Shown here: in pieces, positions 26,474-35,990 of the stretch | How the letters are laid out: each line of letters starts with the position of its first letter | How positions within the stretch are numbered: the first letter of the stretch is position 1 | Assembly: GCA_030429665.1 (NCBI GenBank) | Contig: JAUIEZ010000024.1 | Location: 1 to 48,650, forward strand | From: Gammaproteobacteria bacterium | GTDB taxonomy: Bacteria; Pseudomonadota; Gammaproteobacteria; Arenicellales; CAJQKF01 | Reading direction: 5' to 3' | Length of the DNA stretch: 48,650 nt | Notes under the pieces: model-generated | Database searches by the model: none | What the model was told of the DNA's origin: nothing | Seen by the model: the letters and a program-made list of their open reading frames with translations, nothing else | Translations under genes and position numbers: made by a program

Positions 26474-27730
26474 ATGTTCGACTCGTCTCAGAAAATCGAG
26501 GATTTCGATCCCGAGCTGTGGTCTGCAATGGTGGCCGAGGCTACGCGCCAGGAAGAGCACATCGAGTTGATTGCATCGGAAAACTACACGAGCCCGCGCG
26601 TGCTCCAGGCGCAGGGTTCCGTGTTGACCAACAAGTACGCGGAAGGGTATCCGGGCAAGCGCTACTACGGCGGTTGTGAATTCGTCGACGTCGCCGAACA
26701 GCTCGCCATCGACCGCGCGAAGGAATTGTTCGGCGCCGACTACGCCAACGTGCAGCCCCATTCGGGCTCCCAGGCCAATGCCGCGGTCTACATGGCCCTG
26801 CTCGAACCTCACGACACCGTGCTCGGCATGAGCCTGGCCCATGGCGGCCATCTCACTCACGGGGCCAAGGTGAATTTTTCCGGCAAGATTTACAACGCCG
26901 TGCAGTACGGGTTGAACGAGAACACGGGCGAGGTCGACTACGAGCAGCTCGCCGAACTGGCTCGCGAACACAAGCCGCGCATGATCATCGCCGGCTTCTC
27001 GGCTTATTCGCGAATCATGGACTGGCAAAAATTCCGCGCGGTGGCCGACGAGGTGGGTGCCTGGTTTGTCGTCGACATGGCCCATGTCGCCGGCCTGGTG
27101 GCGGCCGGGCTGTATCCGAACCCCGTGCCCGTCGCCGATGTCGTCACCACCACGACCCACAAGACACTGCGAGGCCCGCGCGGCGGTCTGATTCTGGCGC
27201 GCGCCAACGAGACCGTCGAGAAGAAGATCAACTCGCTGGTGTTCCCCGGCACCCAGGGCGGGCCGCTGATGCATGTCATCGCCGCCAAGGCGGTGGCGCT
27301 CAAGGAGGCGCTGGAACCCGGTTTCAAGGACTACCAGCGCCAGGTGCTGGCGAACGCCCGCGCCATGGCCGAGGCGTTCCAGGAGCGCGGGTACAAGATC
27401 GTCTCGGGCGGCACCGACGACCACCTGTTCCTTCTGGACCTCATCGACAAGGACATCACGGGGAAAGACGCCGACGCGGCGCTTGGTCGCGCCAACATCA
27501 CCGTCAACAAGAATGCCGTGCCAGGCGACCCCCGATCGCCCTTCGTCACCAGCGGCCTGCGAATCGGTTCGCCGGCGGCAACCACGCGCGGCTTTCGCGA
27601 GGAAGAGATGCGTATGATTACCGGTTGGATCTGCGATATTCTCGACGACATCGGTAACGACGAGACCATCGACCGGGTGCGGGGCGAGGTGAAGGCGCTG
27701 TGCGCGCGCTTCCCCGTGTATCGCGGCTGA
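26474..27730 (+). CDS. glyA: serine hydroxymethyltransferase
   Basis: A 418-residue PLP enzyme that interconverts serine plus THF with glycine plus 5,10-methylene-THF. Family landmarks: [10 protein letters not shown] near the N-terminus, [25 protein letters not shown], and the PLP lysine K230 in [20 protein letters not shown] stands 7 bases before ATG 26474. It lies 40 bases before soxB, so it very likely heads the sarcosine oxidase operon. There it would run in the serine-forming direction, consuming glycine and methylene-THF that SoxBDAG makes from sarcosine. Expression is probably controlled by the upstream terminator leader. Confidence 0.97.
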   Translation: MFDSSQKIEDFDPELWSAMVAEATRQEEHIELIASENYTSPRVLQAQGSVLTNKYAEGYPGKRYYGGCEFVDVAEQLAIDRAKELFGADYANVQPHSGSQANAAVYMALLEPHDTVLGMSLAHGGHLTHGAKVNFSGKIYNAVQYGLNENTGEVDYEQLAELAREHKPRMIIAGFSAYSRIMDWQKFRAVADEVGAWFVVDMAHVAGLVAAGLYPNPVPVADVVTTTTHKTLRGPRGGLILARANETVEKKINSLVFPGTQGGPLMHVIAAKAVALKEALEPGFKDYQRQVLANARAMAEAFQERGYKIVSGGTDDHLFLLDLIDKDITGKDADAALGRANITVNKNAVPGDPRSPFVTSGLRIGSPAATTRGFREEEMRMITGWICDILDDIGNDETIDRVRGEVKALCARFPVYRG

Positions 27731-27770
27731 CGCCGAAAAAGACCGCCCACCGCACCGTCCGCGAACTCGC

Positions 27771-29021
27771 ATGAGCAGGTACTCGATATTCAGCCTCGCC
27801 CGCAACGCGCTCTCCTATCATGAGAACTGGGGGCGCGCCTGGCGAAGTCCGGCGCCCTCGCGCGAGTACGATGTCGTCATCGTGGGCGCCGGCGGGCATG
27901 GCCTTGCCACCGCGTACTACCTGGCCAGGGAGCACAATGCAGGCCGCATCGCGGTGCTCGAAAAGGGCTGGTTGGGCGGCGGCAACACCGGCCGCAATAC
28001 CACCATCGTGCGCTCGAACTACCTGTGGGACGAGGCCGCGCTGCTCTACGAGAAGTCTCTCAAGTTGTGGGAGGGGCTGAGCCAGGACCTGAACTACAAC
28101 GTCATGTTCAGCCAACGCGGTGTGATGAACCTGGGCCACAACCTGCAGGACCTGCGCGATATCTACCGGCGATGCAGCGCCAACCGTCTTAACGGCATCG
28201 ACGCCGAGTTTCTCACGCCCGAGGACATCAAGCGGAAGGTGCCGATCATGGATACGTCGCCGCACACGCGTTATCCGGTGCTGGGCGCTTCCTTCCAGCC
28301 GCGCGGCGGCGTGGCGCGACACGACGCGGTCGCGTGGGGTTTCGCCCGCGCCGCCGACCGCCTCGGCGTCGACATTATCCAGAACTGCGAGGTCACCGGC
28401 ATATTGCGCGAGGCGGGCCGTGTGAAGGGCGTGCAGACAAGCCGCGGCACCATTCTCGCGCCCAAGGTCGGCGTGGTGGTGGCCGGTCACTGCGGCGTGC
28501 TGGCCGAGATGGCCGGTTTTCGCCTGCCGGTGGAGAGCCATCCGCTGCAGGCCTTCGTCTCCGAACCCATTAAGCCGGTATTGCATACCGTGATCATGTC
28601 CAACGCGGTGCACGGATACGTCAGCCAGTCCGACAAGGGCGAACTGGTCATCGGCGCCGGCATCGACAGCTACACTGGCTACGGGCAGCGCGGCAGCTTC
28701 AACACGATCGAGGGCAACGTCGCGGCCATCGTGGCCCTGTTTCCCATGTTCAGCCGGGTGCGCATGATGCGCCAGTGGGGCGGCATCGTCGATACCTGCC
28801 CGGACGCCTGCCCGATTATTTCGAAGACGCCGGTCGAGGGCCTGTACTTCAATTGCGGGTGGGGCACGGGCGGATTCAAGGCGACGCCGGGGTCGGGCTG
28901 GGTGTTCGCCCATACCATCGCTCGCGACGAGCCTCATGCGTTGAACGCGGCATTCACCATAGACCGATTTCACACCGGCGCGCTGATCGATGAGCACGGC
29001 GCCGCCGGCGTCGCGCACTGA
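27771..29021 (+). CDS. soxB: sarcosine oxidase beta subunit
   Basis: A 416-residue flavoprotein subunit of heterotetrameric sarcosine oxidase, which oxidises sarcosine (N-methylglycine) to glycine. The FAD-binding fold starts at [18 protein letters not shown] (about residues 35-52). H184 in GGVARHDAV matches the histidine that holds the covalent FMN in characterised enzymes. The C-terminal [34 protein letters not shown] is the typical end of DAO-family sarcosine oxidase beta subunits. The next gene starts 9 bases later. Confidence 0.96.
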   Translation: MSRYSIFSLARNALSYHENWGRAWRSPAPSREYDVVIVGAGGHGLATAYYLAREHNAGRIAVLEKGWLGGGNTGRNTTIVRSNYLWDEAALLYEKSLKLWEGLSQDLNYNVMFSQRGVMNLGHNLQDLRDIYRRCSANRLNGIDAEFLTPEDIKRKVPIMDTSPHTRYPVLGASFQPRGGVARHDAVAWGFARAADRLGVDIIQNCEVTGILREAGRVKGVQTSRGTILAPKVGVVVAGHCGVLAEMAGFRLPVESHPLQAFVSEPIKPVLHTVIMSNAVHGYVSQSDKGELVIGAGIDSYTGYGQRGSFNTIEGNVAAIVALFPMFSRVRMMRQWGGIVDTCPDACPIISKTPVEGLYFNCGWGTGGFKATPGSGWVFAHTIARDEPHALNAAFTIDRFHTGALIDEHGAAGVAH

Positions 29022-29030
29022 GGATCGACG

Positions 29031-29327
29031 ATGTTGAAGATCAAATGCCCCTGGTGCGGCGAGCGAGACCAGAGCGAATTCAGCTACGGCGGAGAAGCGC
29101 ATATCGTACGCCCCGCCGAACCCGACGAGCTCGGCGACGAGCAATGGGGTGACTACCTGTTCTTCCGCACGAATACCAAGGGACTGCACCGCGAGCAGTG
29201 GGTTCACAGCGGCGGCTGTCGGCGCTGGTTCAATGCGGTTCGCGACACCGTGAGCTACCGGTTCCACGGCGTCTACAGGCACGGCGAGGAAGGGCCCGGA
29301 AAAGACGAGCCCGGGAGTCCGTCGTGA
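29031..29327 (+). CDS. soxD: sarcosine oxidase delta subunit
   Basis: A 98-residue zinc-binding subunit. The metal ligands known for this family are present: C6 and C9 in KCPWCGER, then H59 and C63 in VHSGGCRRWF. It stabilises the SoxA/SoxB assembly. Its TGA overlaps the GTG start of soxA by 3 bases (GTGA at 29324-29327), so the two are translationally coupled. Confidence 0.95.
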   Translation: MLKIKCPWCGERDQSEFSYGGEAHIVRPAEPDELGDEQWGDYLFFRTNTKGLHREQWVHSGGCRRWFNAVRDTVSYRFHGVYRHGEEGPGKDEPGSPS

Positions 29328-32326
29328 GCCAGCCCAACCGCCTGGACTCGGGCGGCCGCATCGACCGCGACCGCCCGGTTCACTTCACCTTCAACGGCGC
29401 CCGCTTGTCCGGCTTCGTCGGAGACACGCTGGCGTCGGCGCTGCTCGCCAACGGCGTGCACATGGTAGGGCGAAGTTTCAAGTACCACCGGCCCCGCGGC
29501 ATCGTCGGGTCGGGGGCCGAGGAGCCCAACGCCATTTTCCAGCTCGACGAAGGCGCGCATACCGTGCCCAATCCGCGCGCCACCCAGGTGGAACTGTACG
29601 ACGATCTCGTCGCGCGCAGCGTCAACTGCTGGCCTACCCTCGAACACGATATCGGTGTCGTCAACGGCTGGTTCTCTCGCTTGCTGCCGGCCGGGTTCTA
29701 CTACAAGACGTTCATGTGGCCAAGGTCGTTGTGGATGACTTACGAGCGTTACATACGCAAGGCGGCGGGCCTCGGTGAATCGCCCATGGCGCCGGATCCC
29801 GACCGATACGAGCGTCGAAACGCCCATTGCGACGTTCTGGTGGTCGGCGCCGGTCCGGCCGGCCTGGCCGCGGCGCTCGCGGCCGGCCGCGGCGGCGCGC
29901 GAGTGATCCTGGTCGACGAGCAGAACGAGTTCGGTGGCAGTCTGCTGGGGAGCGGCGACAGCATCGACGGTGTCGCGGCCGGCGAGTGGGTCGGCCGGAT
30001 CACCGCCGAGCTGGAAGCGATGGAGGAGGTCACGCTGTTGCCGCGTACCACGGCCTTCGGTTACCACGACGCTAATTTCGTCACCCTGAACCAGAGACTC
30101 ACCCACCACCAGCCGGTGCGTGCGCGTACGGGATGTCGCGAGCGAACCTGGCGGGTGCGTGCCGCGCAGGTGGTGCTGGCCACGGGCGCCATTGAACGCA
30201 CCATGGTGTTCGGCAACAACGACCGGCCGGGCGTGATGCTGGCCTCGGCGGTATCGACCTACATCAACCGCTACGCCGTCCTGCCCGGGCGTCAGGCGGT
30301 GGTGTTCGGTAACAACGACGCGATCTACCGTACCGCTCTCGACCTGGCCGCTGCCGGCGCCGACGTGCGGGCGGTGGTGGACAGCCGGCGCGATGCCGGC
30401 GGCCAGTGGCGCAGTGCCGCCGTCGAACGGGGTGTTCCCGTCAAGGCCGGTTGCGTGGTGTCCCGCGCCTCGGGCGGCAGGCATGTACGCGCGGCCGAGA
30501 TCTACCGGCTCGGCGACGACGGACTCGGCGAGGCCGAGGACGTTATCCAGTGCGATCTCCTGGCGGTGTCCGGCGGATTCAGCCCCGCGGTCCACCTGCA
30601 CGCCCAGTCCGGCGGCCGGCCCGTGTTCGACGACGCCAGGTTGTGCTTCGTCCCCGGGACCAGTGTGCAGGCCGAACGGTCGGCCGGCGCGGCGCGAGCG
30701 GTTTTCGACCTGGCGGGTTGCCTGTCCGACGGTGCCGCCGCCGGCGCGGCCGCCGCTCGCGAAGCGGGCTTCGACGCGGGTACGGTGCCGGAATTCGACA
30801 CGGCGGTCGTTGCCGGATCGCCGGTCGAGGCCATGTGGCTGGTGCCCGATCGCGTCGCGCCGGGCCGCGGTCCAAAGCAGTTCGTCGACCTGCAGAACGA
30901 CACCTCGGCTTCCGATATTCTTCTCGCCGCCCGCGAAGGCTACCGGTCCATCGAGCACGTCAAGCGCTATACCGCGCTCGGTTTCGGTACCGACCAGGGC
31001 AAGACCGGCAACATCAACGGCATGGCCATCCTGGCCGGCGCGCTCGGCCAGTCTCTGGCGGATACCGGCACCACCACGTTCAGACCGAACTACACACCGG
31101 TCACGTTCGGCGCCATCGCGGCGCGCGATGTCGGACCCGAGTTGTTCGACCCGGTGCGACGCACCGCCATGCACGACTGGCACGTGGAGAACGGCGCGAA
31201 GTTCGAGGATGTCGGACAGTGGAAACGACCCTGGTACTACCCGCGATCCGGCGAGTCCATGCGCGACGCGGTGAACCGCGAATGCCTGGCGGTACGTAAC
31301 CGCGCGGGCATACTTGACGCCTCCACGCTTGGCAAGATCGACATCAAGGGACCCGACGCGGCGGCGTTCTTGAACATGATCTACACCAACGCCTGGAACA
31401 GGCTGGGTATCGGTCGTTGCCGCTACGGCCTGATGCTGGGCGAGGACGGCATGGTGATGGACGACGGCGTCACGACGCGGCTGGCGGACGACCACTTCTA
31501 CATGACGACCACCACGGGCGGCGCCGCGCGCGTGCTGGGCTGGATGGAGCAGTGGCTGCAGACCGAGTGGCCGCACATGAAGGTCTACTTCACCTCGGTG
31601 ACCGATCACTGGGCGGTGATGTCGATCGCCGGGCCGGAGAGCCGCAAGGTCGTCGAGCGCGTCTGCGAGGGCATCGACTTCTCGTCCGCGGCGTTCCCCT
31701 TCATGTCGATGCGCGAAGGTCGCGCCGCTGGCGTGCCGGCGCGGGTGTTTCGCATCAGCTTCAGCGGCGAGTTGGCGTACGAGATCAACGTGCCGGCCAA
31801 TTGCGCGCAACATGTCTGGGATGCCGTGATTCGCGCCGGCAGCGATTTCGACATGATGCCCTACGGTACCGAGGCCATGCACGTGCTGCGCGCCGAGAAG
31901 GGCTTCATCATCGTCGGCCAGGATACCGACGGCTCGATGACGCCGATCGACCTTGGCATGGACTGGATCGTCTCGACGAAAAAGGACTTTCTCGGACGCC
32001 GCTCGCTGTCGCGAAGCGACTGTGTCAGGACCGGCCGCAAGCAGCTCGTCGGACTGAAGAGCCGCGACGGCGTCACGGTGCTGCCGGAGGGCGCGCAGCT
32101 CGTCAACGAACCGTCGGACGCCACGCCGGTGCCCATGGTCGGGCACGTCACGTCGAGCTACTTTAGCGCCGCGCTCGGTCATCCCATTGCCCTGGCGGTG
32201 GTCAAGGGGGGGTTGACCCGCATGGGCGGCAGCGTGCATGCCTGTACGCTGGACGGTCGTCGTATCGAATGCGAGATCACCTCGCCCGTGTTCTACGACC
32301 CGCAAGGGGAGAGGATGAAACAATGA
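29324..32326 (+). CDS. soxA: sarcosine oxidase alpha subunit
   Basis: The GTG start at 29324, with GGGAG upstream, gives exactly 1000 residues, the family norm; the open frame upstream of it is not protein-like. Domains: an N-terminal ferredoxin-like part (FNGARLSGFVGDTLASALLA); a dinucleotide-binding region with VLVVGAGPAGLAAALA (GAGPAG at 175-180); and a C-terminal GcvT-like domain (about 590-990) that binds THF and turns the imine from sarcosine into 5,10-methylene-THF. Enzymes of this type generate H2O2. The stop overlaps the next gene by 4 bases (ATGA at 32323), which normally would be soxG but here is an alpha/beta hydrolase. Confidence 0.96.
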   Translation: MSQPNRLDSGGRIDRDRPVHFTFNGARLSGFVGDTLASALLANGVHMVGRSFKYHRPRGIVGSGAEEPNAIFQLDEGAHTVPNPRATQVELYDDLVARSVNCWPTLEHDIGVVNGWFSRLLPAGFYYKTFMWPRSLWMTYERYIRKAAGLGESPMAPDPDRYERRNAHCDVLVVGAGPAGLAAALAAGRGGARVILVDEQNEFGGSLLGSGDSIDGVAAGEWVGRITAELEAMEEVTLLPRTTAFGYHDANFVTLNQRLTHHQPVRARTGCRERTWRVRAAQVVLATGAIERTMVFGNNDRPGVMLASAVSTYINRYAVLPGRQAVVFGNNDAIYRTALDLAAAGADVRAVVDSRRDAGGQWRSAAVERGVPVKAGCVVSRASGGRHVRAAEIYRLGDDGLGEAEDVIQCDLLAVSGGFSPAVHLHAQSGGRPVFDDARLCFVPGTSVQAERSAGAARAVFDLAGCLSDGAAAGAAAAREAGFDAGTVPEFDTAVVAGSPVEAMWLVPDRVAPGRGPKQFVDLQNDTSASDILLAAREGYRSIEHVKRYTALGFGTDQGKTGNINGMAILAGALGQSLADTGTTTFRPNYTPVTFGAIAARDVGPELFDPVRRTAMHDWHVENGAKFEDVGQWKRPWYYPRSGESMRDAVNRECLAVRNRAGILDASTLGKIDIKGPDAAAFLNMIYTNAWNRLGIGRCRYGLMLGEDGMVMDDGVTTRLADDHFYMTTTTGGAARVLGWMEQWLQTEWPHMKVYFTSVTDHWAVMSIAGPESRKVVERVCEGIDFSSAAFPFMSMREGRAAGVPARVFRISFSGELAYEINVPANCAQHVWDAVIRAGSDFDMMPYGTEAMHVLRAEKGFIIVGQDTDGSMTPIDLGMDWIVSTKKDFLGRRSLSRSDCVRTGRKQLVGLKSRDGVTVLPEGAQLVNEPSDATPVPMVGHVTSSYFSAALGHPIALAVVKGGLTRMGGSVHACTLDGRRIECEITSPVFYDPQGERMKQ

Positions 32327-33084
32327 AGCTTCGAATCGCCGTGGCGGCCGCCGCGCTCGCCGTCAGCGCGACGGCTCATGCAACGGATCCCGGCAAGGAA
32401 GAACGCTGGGCGGCACAGGTCGAGGCGAACCTGTTCGAGGGGGAAATGGTCTGGCTCGAGGCCGACGGCCATCGTTTTCTCGGCGTGCTCACCGAAGCCG
32501 CCGCGCCGCGCGGCAGCGTGGTGGTGGCTCACGGTACCGGGGTGCACCCGGACTGGCAGCAGGTGATCAACCCGCTGCGCGTGGGGTTGGCCGAACGCGG
32601 GTGGACGACGCTGTCGATCCAGATGCCCGTGCTGGCCAACGACGTCTCGCACGAGGAATACCGGGCGGTCTTTCCCGAGGCGCCGCCGAGGCTTGCCGCC
32701 GCCGCCGGTCGGATCGGCACCGAGCGTCCGGTGTTCCTGGTGGCGCACAGTCTCGGCGCCGCCATGTCCGCCCACTACCTCGCAAAGGCGAAATCCTCTC
32801 CTTACGCGGGCTTCGTCGCTATCGGCATGTCCGGCGAGGCGGCATTTCCCGAGGCGGACAATGTCGAAGCGCTGAAATCGATATCCCTGCCGGTGCTGGA
32901 TCTCTACGGCGAAAACGACTTCGATTCGGTGCTCGGCACGACCGCCGAACGCGCCCGCGCCGGAGCCGGCAACGCGGACTACACCCAGCAGAGGGTGTCG
33001 GGCGCCAATCATTTCTTCGATGGCCAGGACGCCGCGCTGGTCGAGGCGGTCGCCGATTGGCTCGACGGGCGGGTAGAACAATGA
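32323..33084 (+). CDS. exported alpha/beta hydrolase (DUF3530-like) inside the sox operon
   Basis: A 253-residue protein with a Sec signal peptide (MKLRIAVAAAALAVSATAHA, cleaved after residue 20) and an alpha/beta hydrolase core. Landmarks: oxyanion strand VVVAHGTGVHPDW at 67-79, nucleophile elbow AHSLG with S143, acid D199 in YGENDFDS, and catalytic histidine H230 in SGANHFF. It resembles DUF3530/esterase-like proteins; the substrate is unknown. ATGA overlaps on both sides (32323 with soxA and 33081 with soxG) lock it into the operon. An exported hydrolase is unexpected among cytoplasmic sarcosine oxidase subunits. It might release an N-methylated or betaine-type compound from an ester in the periplasm, but that is speculation. 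Confidence 0.8.
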   Translation: MKLRIAVAAAALAVSATAHATDPGKEERWAAQVEANLFEGEMVWLEADGHRFLGVLTEAAAPRGSVVVAHGTGVHPDWQQVINPLRVGLAERGWTTLSIQMPVLANDVSHEEYRAVFPEAPPRLAAAAGRIGTERPVFLVAHSLGAAMSAHYLAKAKSSPYAGFVAIGMSGEAAFPEADNVEALKSISLPVLDLYGENDFDSVLGTTAERARAGAGNADYTQQRVSGANHFFDGQDAALVEAVADWLDGRVEQ

Positions 33085-33695
33085 CGGGCACGGTCGAAAA
33101 ACGCGCCGTGCTAGCCGCGTTCGACGACGAGGAGCAACTCGTGGACGAACACGCCGGCGTCGCGTTGATCGAGCATCCCTTCCAGGGCTACCTCAACCTG
33201 CGGTTGGACCCGGCGAACGACGTGTTGGGCGGCGCCGTGGCTAACGTGCTCGGCGTCGCGCTGCCGGCGGTGCCCAACCGCACGGCGCAGGGCGACGGTG
33301 TCGTCGTCTATTGGCTCGGTCCCGACGAGTGGCTCTTGCGTACGCCGTCGGAAGACGACATGACCGTGTTCGGCGCGCTGAGCGGCGCCTTGGGCGACCA
33401 CTGGCACGCGCTGACGGACATATCCGGCGGCATGACCCATATCGCGGTCGGCGGTGAGGCGGCGGCCGCGGTGCTGGCGCAGGGCGTGACGATCGACCTG
33501 CACCCCAAGGTATTCCCGGCCGGTCATTGCGCGCAAACGGTGATGGCGCGAAGCAACGTGTTGATCGCGCCGACCGGCGACGCCGGCAATGCCTTCGACG
33601 TGTTCGTGAGACGCAGCTTCGCGGACCACGTCCTGACCTTCCTGCGCGACGCCGCACACGACGTCGGCTACCGTTTCTCGCGAAAGGCCTTGTAG
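33081..33695 (+). CDS. soxG: sarcosine oxidase gamma subunit
   Basis: A 204-residue protein of the sarcosine oxidase gamma family, distantly related to GcvT. Typical parts are VVVYWLGPDEWLLRTP, a central LTDISGGMTHIAVGG, and FDVFVRRSFADHVLTFLRDA near the end. ATG 33081 overlaps the hydrolase stop by 4 bases. It completes the SoxBDAG tetramer. The gamma subunit is the least conserved of the four, but gene order and motifs make the call secure. Confidence 0.92.
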   Translation: MTGTVEKRAVLAAFDDEEQLVDEHAGVALIEHPFQGYLNLRLDPANDVLGGAVANVLGVALPAVPNRTAQGDGVVVYWLGPDEWLLRTPSEDDMTVFGALSGALGDHWHALTDISGGMTHIAVGGEAAAAVLAQGVTIDLHPKVFPAGHCAQTVMARSNVLIAPTGDAGNAFDVFVRRSFADHVLTFLRDAAHDVGYRFSRKAL

Positions 33696-33771
33696 ATGCC
33701 GCCGATCGGCGCCGTCGCCCAACGGGCCGTGTTGGCGGTATGATGTCCACGGTCTCCCTCCAGCGTTCGCC

Positions 33772-34647
33772 ATGCATTCTTCCGACGCCACCCTGATCGT
33801 CGGCACGGGAAGGGTCGCGTCGACCCTCGCTGGCGCCCTGTACGCCGCCGACTGGCCCGTGGCGGCGATCGCCTCGCGCCGTGCGGAATCCGCCGCGTCG
33901 CTCGCCACGGATCTCGGCGGGCGTGTGGGCGCCGGCACGCTGGAGACGCTCGGCGGCCCGTTCCCCGTGGTCCTGCTGGCGGTCGTCGACGGCGCCGTGC
34001 GCCCACAGGCGGAGCGACTCGCCGAACTCGGCATGGTGAACGAACATTCGGTGGTGCTTCACCTGTCGGGCGTCCACTCGAGCGAGGTGCTCGAGGCGGC
34101 GGCGGCCGTCGGTGCGTCGACGGGCTCCATGCATCCGCTGCAGACTTTCCCCGACCGCGAATCCGGCGCCAGGCATTTGCCCGGCAGTCATTGGTTCGTC
34201 GAGGGCGCCGAGCGCGCCCGCGACGTGGCGGCGCGCATGGTATCCCGGCTCGAAGGGCGACTCCATGTCGTCGACACCGGGAACAAGGTGCTCTACCACG
34301 CCAGCGCATCCATCGCCTGCAACCTGCTCACGGCGCTGATGGATGCCGCCCTGGACACCGCGGCGGCGGCCGGACTGCAGCGCGACGAAATGATGCAGGC
34401 GCTGTATCCGCTGGTGCGGACCGCCCTGGACAACGTACGCGACCACGGCACCGAGGCCTCGTTGACGGGGCCGGTTTCGCGCGCGGACTTGGAAACCGTG
34501 CGCGCACACGTGCAGGCGCTCCGCACCGTCGACGACCTGCTCGGCATCTACCGCGCGCTTGGCCGACGCTCGGTCGACATTGCGCTTGCAGCCGGCCGGG
34601 TGGACGCGGCCGACGCCGAAGCCTTGCGCCGGTGCCTCGACGAGTAA
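33772..34647 (+). CDS. Rossmann-like/DUF2520 reductase (PanG-like or F420/NADP oxidoreductase-like)
   Basis: A 291-residue protein with an N-terminal NAD(P)-binding fold (LIVGTGRVASTLAGALYAAD, glycine-rich loop GTGRVA) and a C-terminal all-helical DUF2520 domain (KVLYHASASIACNLLTALMD and TALDNVRDHGTEASLTGPVSR). The middle segment STGSMHPLQTFPD is a strong family signature. Members with this architecture include an alternative ketopantoate reductase (PanG) in Francisella, so a role in pantothenate synthesis is possible. It lies 76 bases after soxG, perhaps in the same transcript, and before the heat-shock-like promoter of the DnaJ gene. Confidence 0.82.
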   Translation: MHSSDATLIVGTGRVASTLAGALYAADWPVAAIASRRAESAASLATDLGGRVGAGTLETLGGPFPVVLLAVVDGAVRPQAERLAELGMVNEHSVVLHLSGVHSSEVLEAAAAVGASTGSMHPLQTFPDRESGARHLPGSHWFVEGAERARDVAARMVSRLEGRLHVVDTGNKVLYHASASIACNLLTALMDAALDTAAAAGLQRDEMMQALYPLVRTALDNVRDHGTEASLTGPVSRADLETVRAHVQALRTVDDLLGIYRALGRRSVDIALAAGRVDAADAEALRRCLDE

Positions 34648-34695
34648 ACGGCACGGCGCGGTGATCTGCTGCGCCGGCCGACCGTTCGCGTTTCG

Positions 34696-34723
34696 CTTGA
34701 ATGCGGCGGAAAAAACCGCATAT
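34696..34723 (+). promoter_or_regulatory. sigma-32 (heat shock) type promoter of cbpA-like gene
   Basis: CTTGAA (34696-34701), 14 bases, CCGCATAT (34716-34723). The E. coli RpoH consensus is CTTGAA, 13-14 bases, CCCCATNT, so only one base differs. The start point would be near 34730, about 68 bases before GTG 34798. The same bases also form ATGCGG...CCGCAT, a 6-base inverted repeat. The downstream gene encodes a DnaJ-family co-chaperone, which fits heat-shock control. Confidence 0.7.
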
Positions 34724-34797
34724 CTAGACCGGAATTAGTGGCTTTGCGCCGGCCGTTTCAACGTCGGCGTGGCGCGTCAATCAACCGGTAACCGATC

Positions 34798-35757
34798 GTG
34801 AAGTTCATCGACTACTACAAGGTTTTGGGCGTCGACGAGAAGGCCGACGCGGGCGAGATCAAGAAAGCTTACCGCAAGCTGGCGCGAAAGTATCACCCCG
34901 ACGTCAGCAAGGAGCCGGATGCCGAGAACCAGTTCAAGAAGGTCAGCGAAGCGTACGAGGTACTTCGCGACGAAACGCGTCGTGCCGAGTACGATCAACT
35001 CCGACGCTTCGGCGGACGGCCGGGCGAGGAATTTCGTCCGCCGCCGGGCTGGCAGTCCCACGCTGGCGGGTTTCGTGCAACCGCCGGGCGCGGCGATTTC
35101 AGCGGATTCAGCGACTTTTTCGAGGCGATTTTCGGCGGTGGCCACGCGCGCGGCGGGCCGGCGGGCTTCGATACCGCGGGGTTCGAGTTCCGTGGCGGCG
35201 ATTTCGACGGCGGCGTTGCCGGACAGGACAGCACGCATCGGCTGGACATCACCCTGGACGAGGCATTCCACGGTGGGCAACGGCGCCTGAGTCTGCAAGA
35301 CGCCGGCGGCCGGACCCGCTCGCTCGACGTACGTATCCCCAAGGGCGTCACCGAGGGGCAGCGGATCCGATTGCGCGGCCAGGGCGCGCCAGGACTCCGC
35401 GGCGGGGCGAGTGGTGACCTCTACCTGGAGGTCCATATCAGGCCACACCGGCTGTTCAAACTCGACGGGCGAAACCTGCAGCTGGAACTGCCCGTGGCCC
35501 CCTGGGAAGCCGTGCTGGGCGCCGAGGTTCCAGTGCCGACGATGACCGGTACCGTGAACCTCAAGGTGCCGGCCAATTCCAGGGCGGGGCGGCGCATGCG
35601 GCTGAAGGGACGCGGCCTGCCCGGCAACCCGGCTGGCGACCTGATCGTCGAGTTGAAGATCGCCATGCCCGAGGAGATCGGTGCCGAGGGGCGTGCCCTC
35701 ATGGAGAAAATGCGCGAGGCGATCAAGTTCAATCCGCGTGCGGAGTTGGGCGTCTAG
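34798..35757 (+). CDS. cbpA: DnaJ-family co-chaperone, CbpA type
   Basis: A 319-residue J-domain protein without the zinc-finger domain of DnaJ. The J-domain is at about residues 4-70 with the essential HPD at 33-35. A Gly/Phe-rich linker follows ([14 protein letters not shown]), then two peptide-binding beta domains ([41 protein letters not shown]) and a short dimerisation tail. It stimulates DnaK ATPase. CbpA of E. coli also binds curved DNA and is usually followed by cbpM; no cbpM-like gene follows here. The start codon is GTG. The sigma-32-type promoter upstream fits the function. Confidence 0.9.
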   Translation: MKFIDYYKVLGVDEKADAGEIKKAYRKLARKYHPDVSKEPDAENQFKKVSEAYEVLRDETRRAEYDQLRRFGGRPGEEFRPPPGWQSHAGGFRATAGRGDFSGFSDFFEAIFGGGHARGGPAGFDTAGFEFRGGDFDGGVAGQDSTHRLDITLDEAFHGGQRRLSLQDAGGRTRSLDVRIPKGVTEGQRIRLRGQGAPGLRGGASGDLYLEVHIRPHRLFKLDGRNLQLELPVAPWEAVLGAEVPVPTMTGTVNLKVPANSRAGRRMRLKGRGLPGNPAGDLIVELKIAMPEEIGAEGRALMEKMREAIKFNPRAELGV

Positions 35758-35990
35758 CAACGAGTTCGAGAGAACGGCCGAAACGTCACTTGATAGCCGG
35801 GGGCAGGGCTGCGGACATCGTACCGACCCTGTCGCCCGTTCCGCCGTGAAGTATCCGCGCCGTGTCTCCTGCGCTCTTCGATTGATGCCTGAAACGCGAG
35901 TCCGCGGGGCTGCCAACGGCGTTTTCGCTTGTCTTGCGTCCAATCGGCAACAGCGGCCAGCGTCGCGCGGAGTCGCCCGGACGATTGCGA

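Noticed and set aside
29273..32323. 1016-codon open frame antisense to soxA
   Set aside because: It is the complement of a secure 1000-residue SoxA. Its translation is rich in His, Arg and Gly with no domain, as expected from GC-rich third positions.
34701..34720. ATGCGG...CCGCAT hairpin as a terminator after the DUF2520 gene
   Set aside because: No T-run follows, and the bases fit better as spacer and -10 of a sigma-32 promoter.
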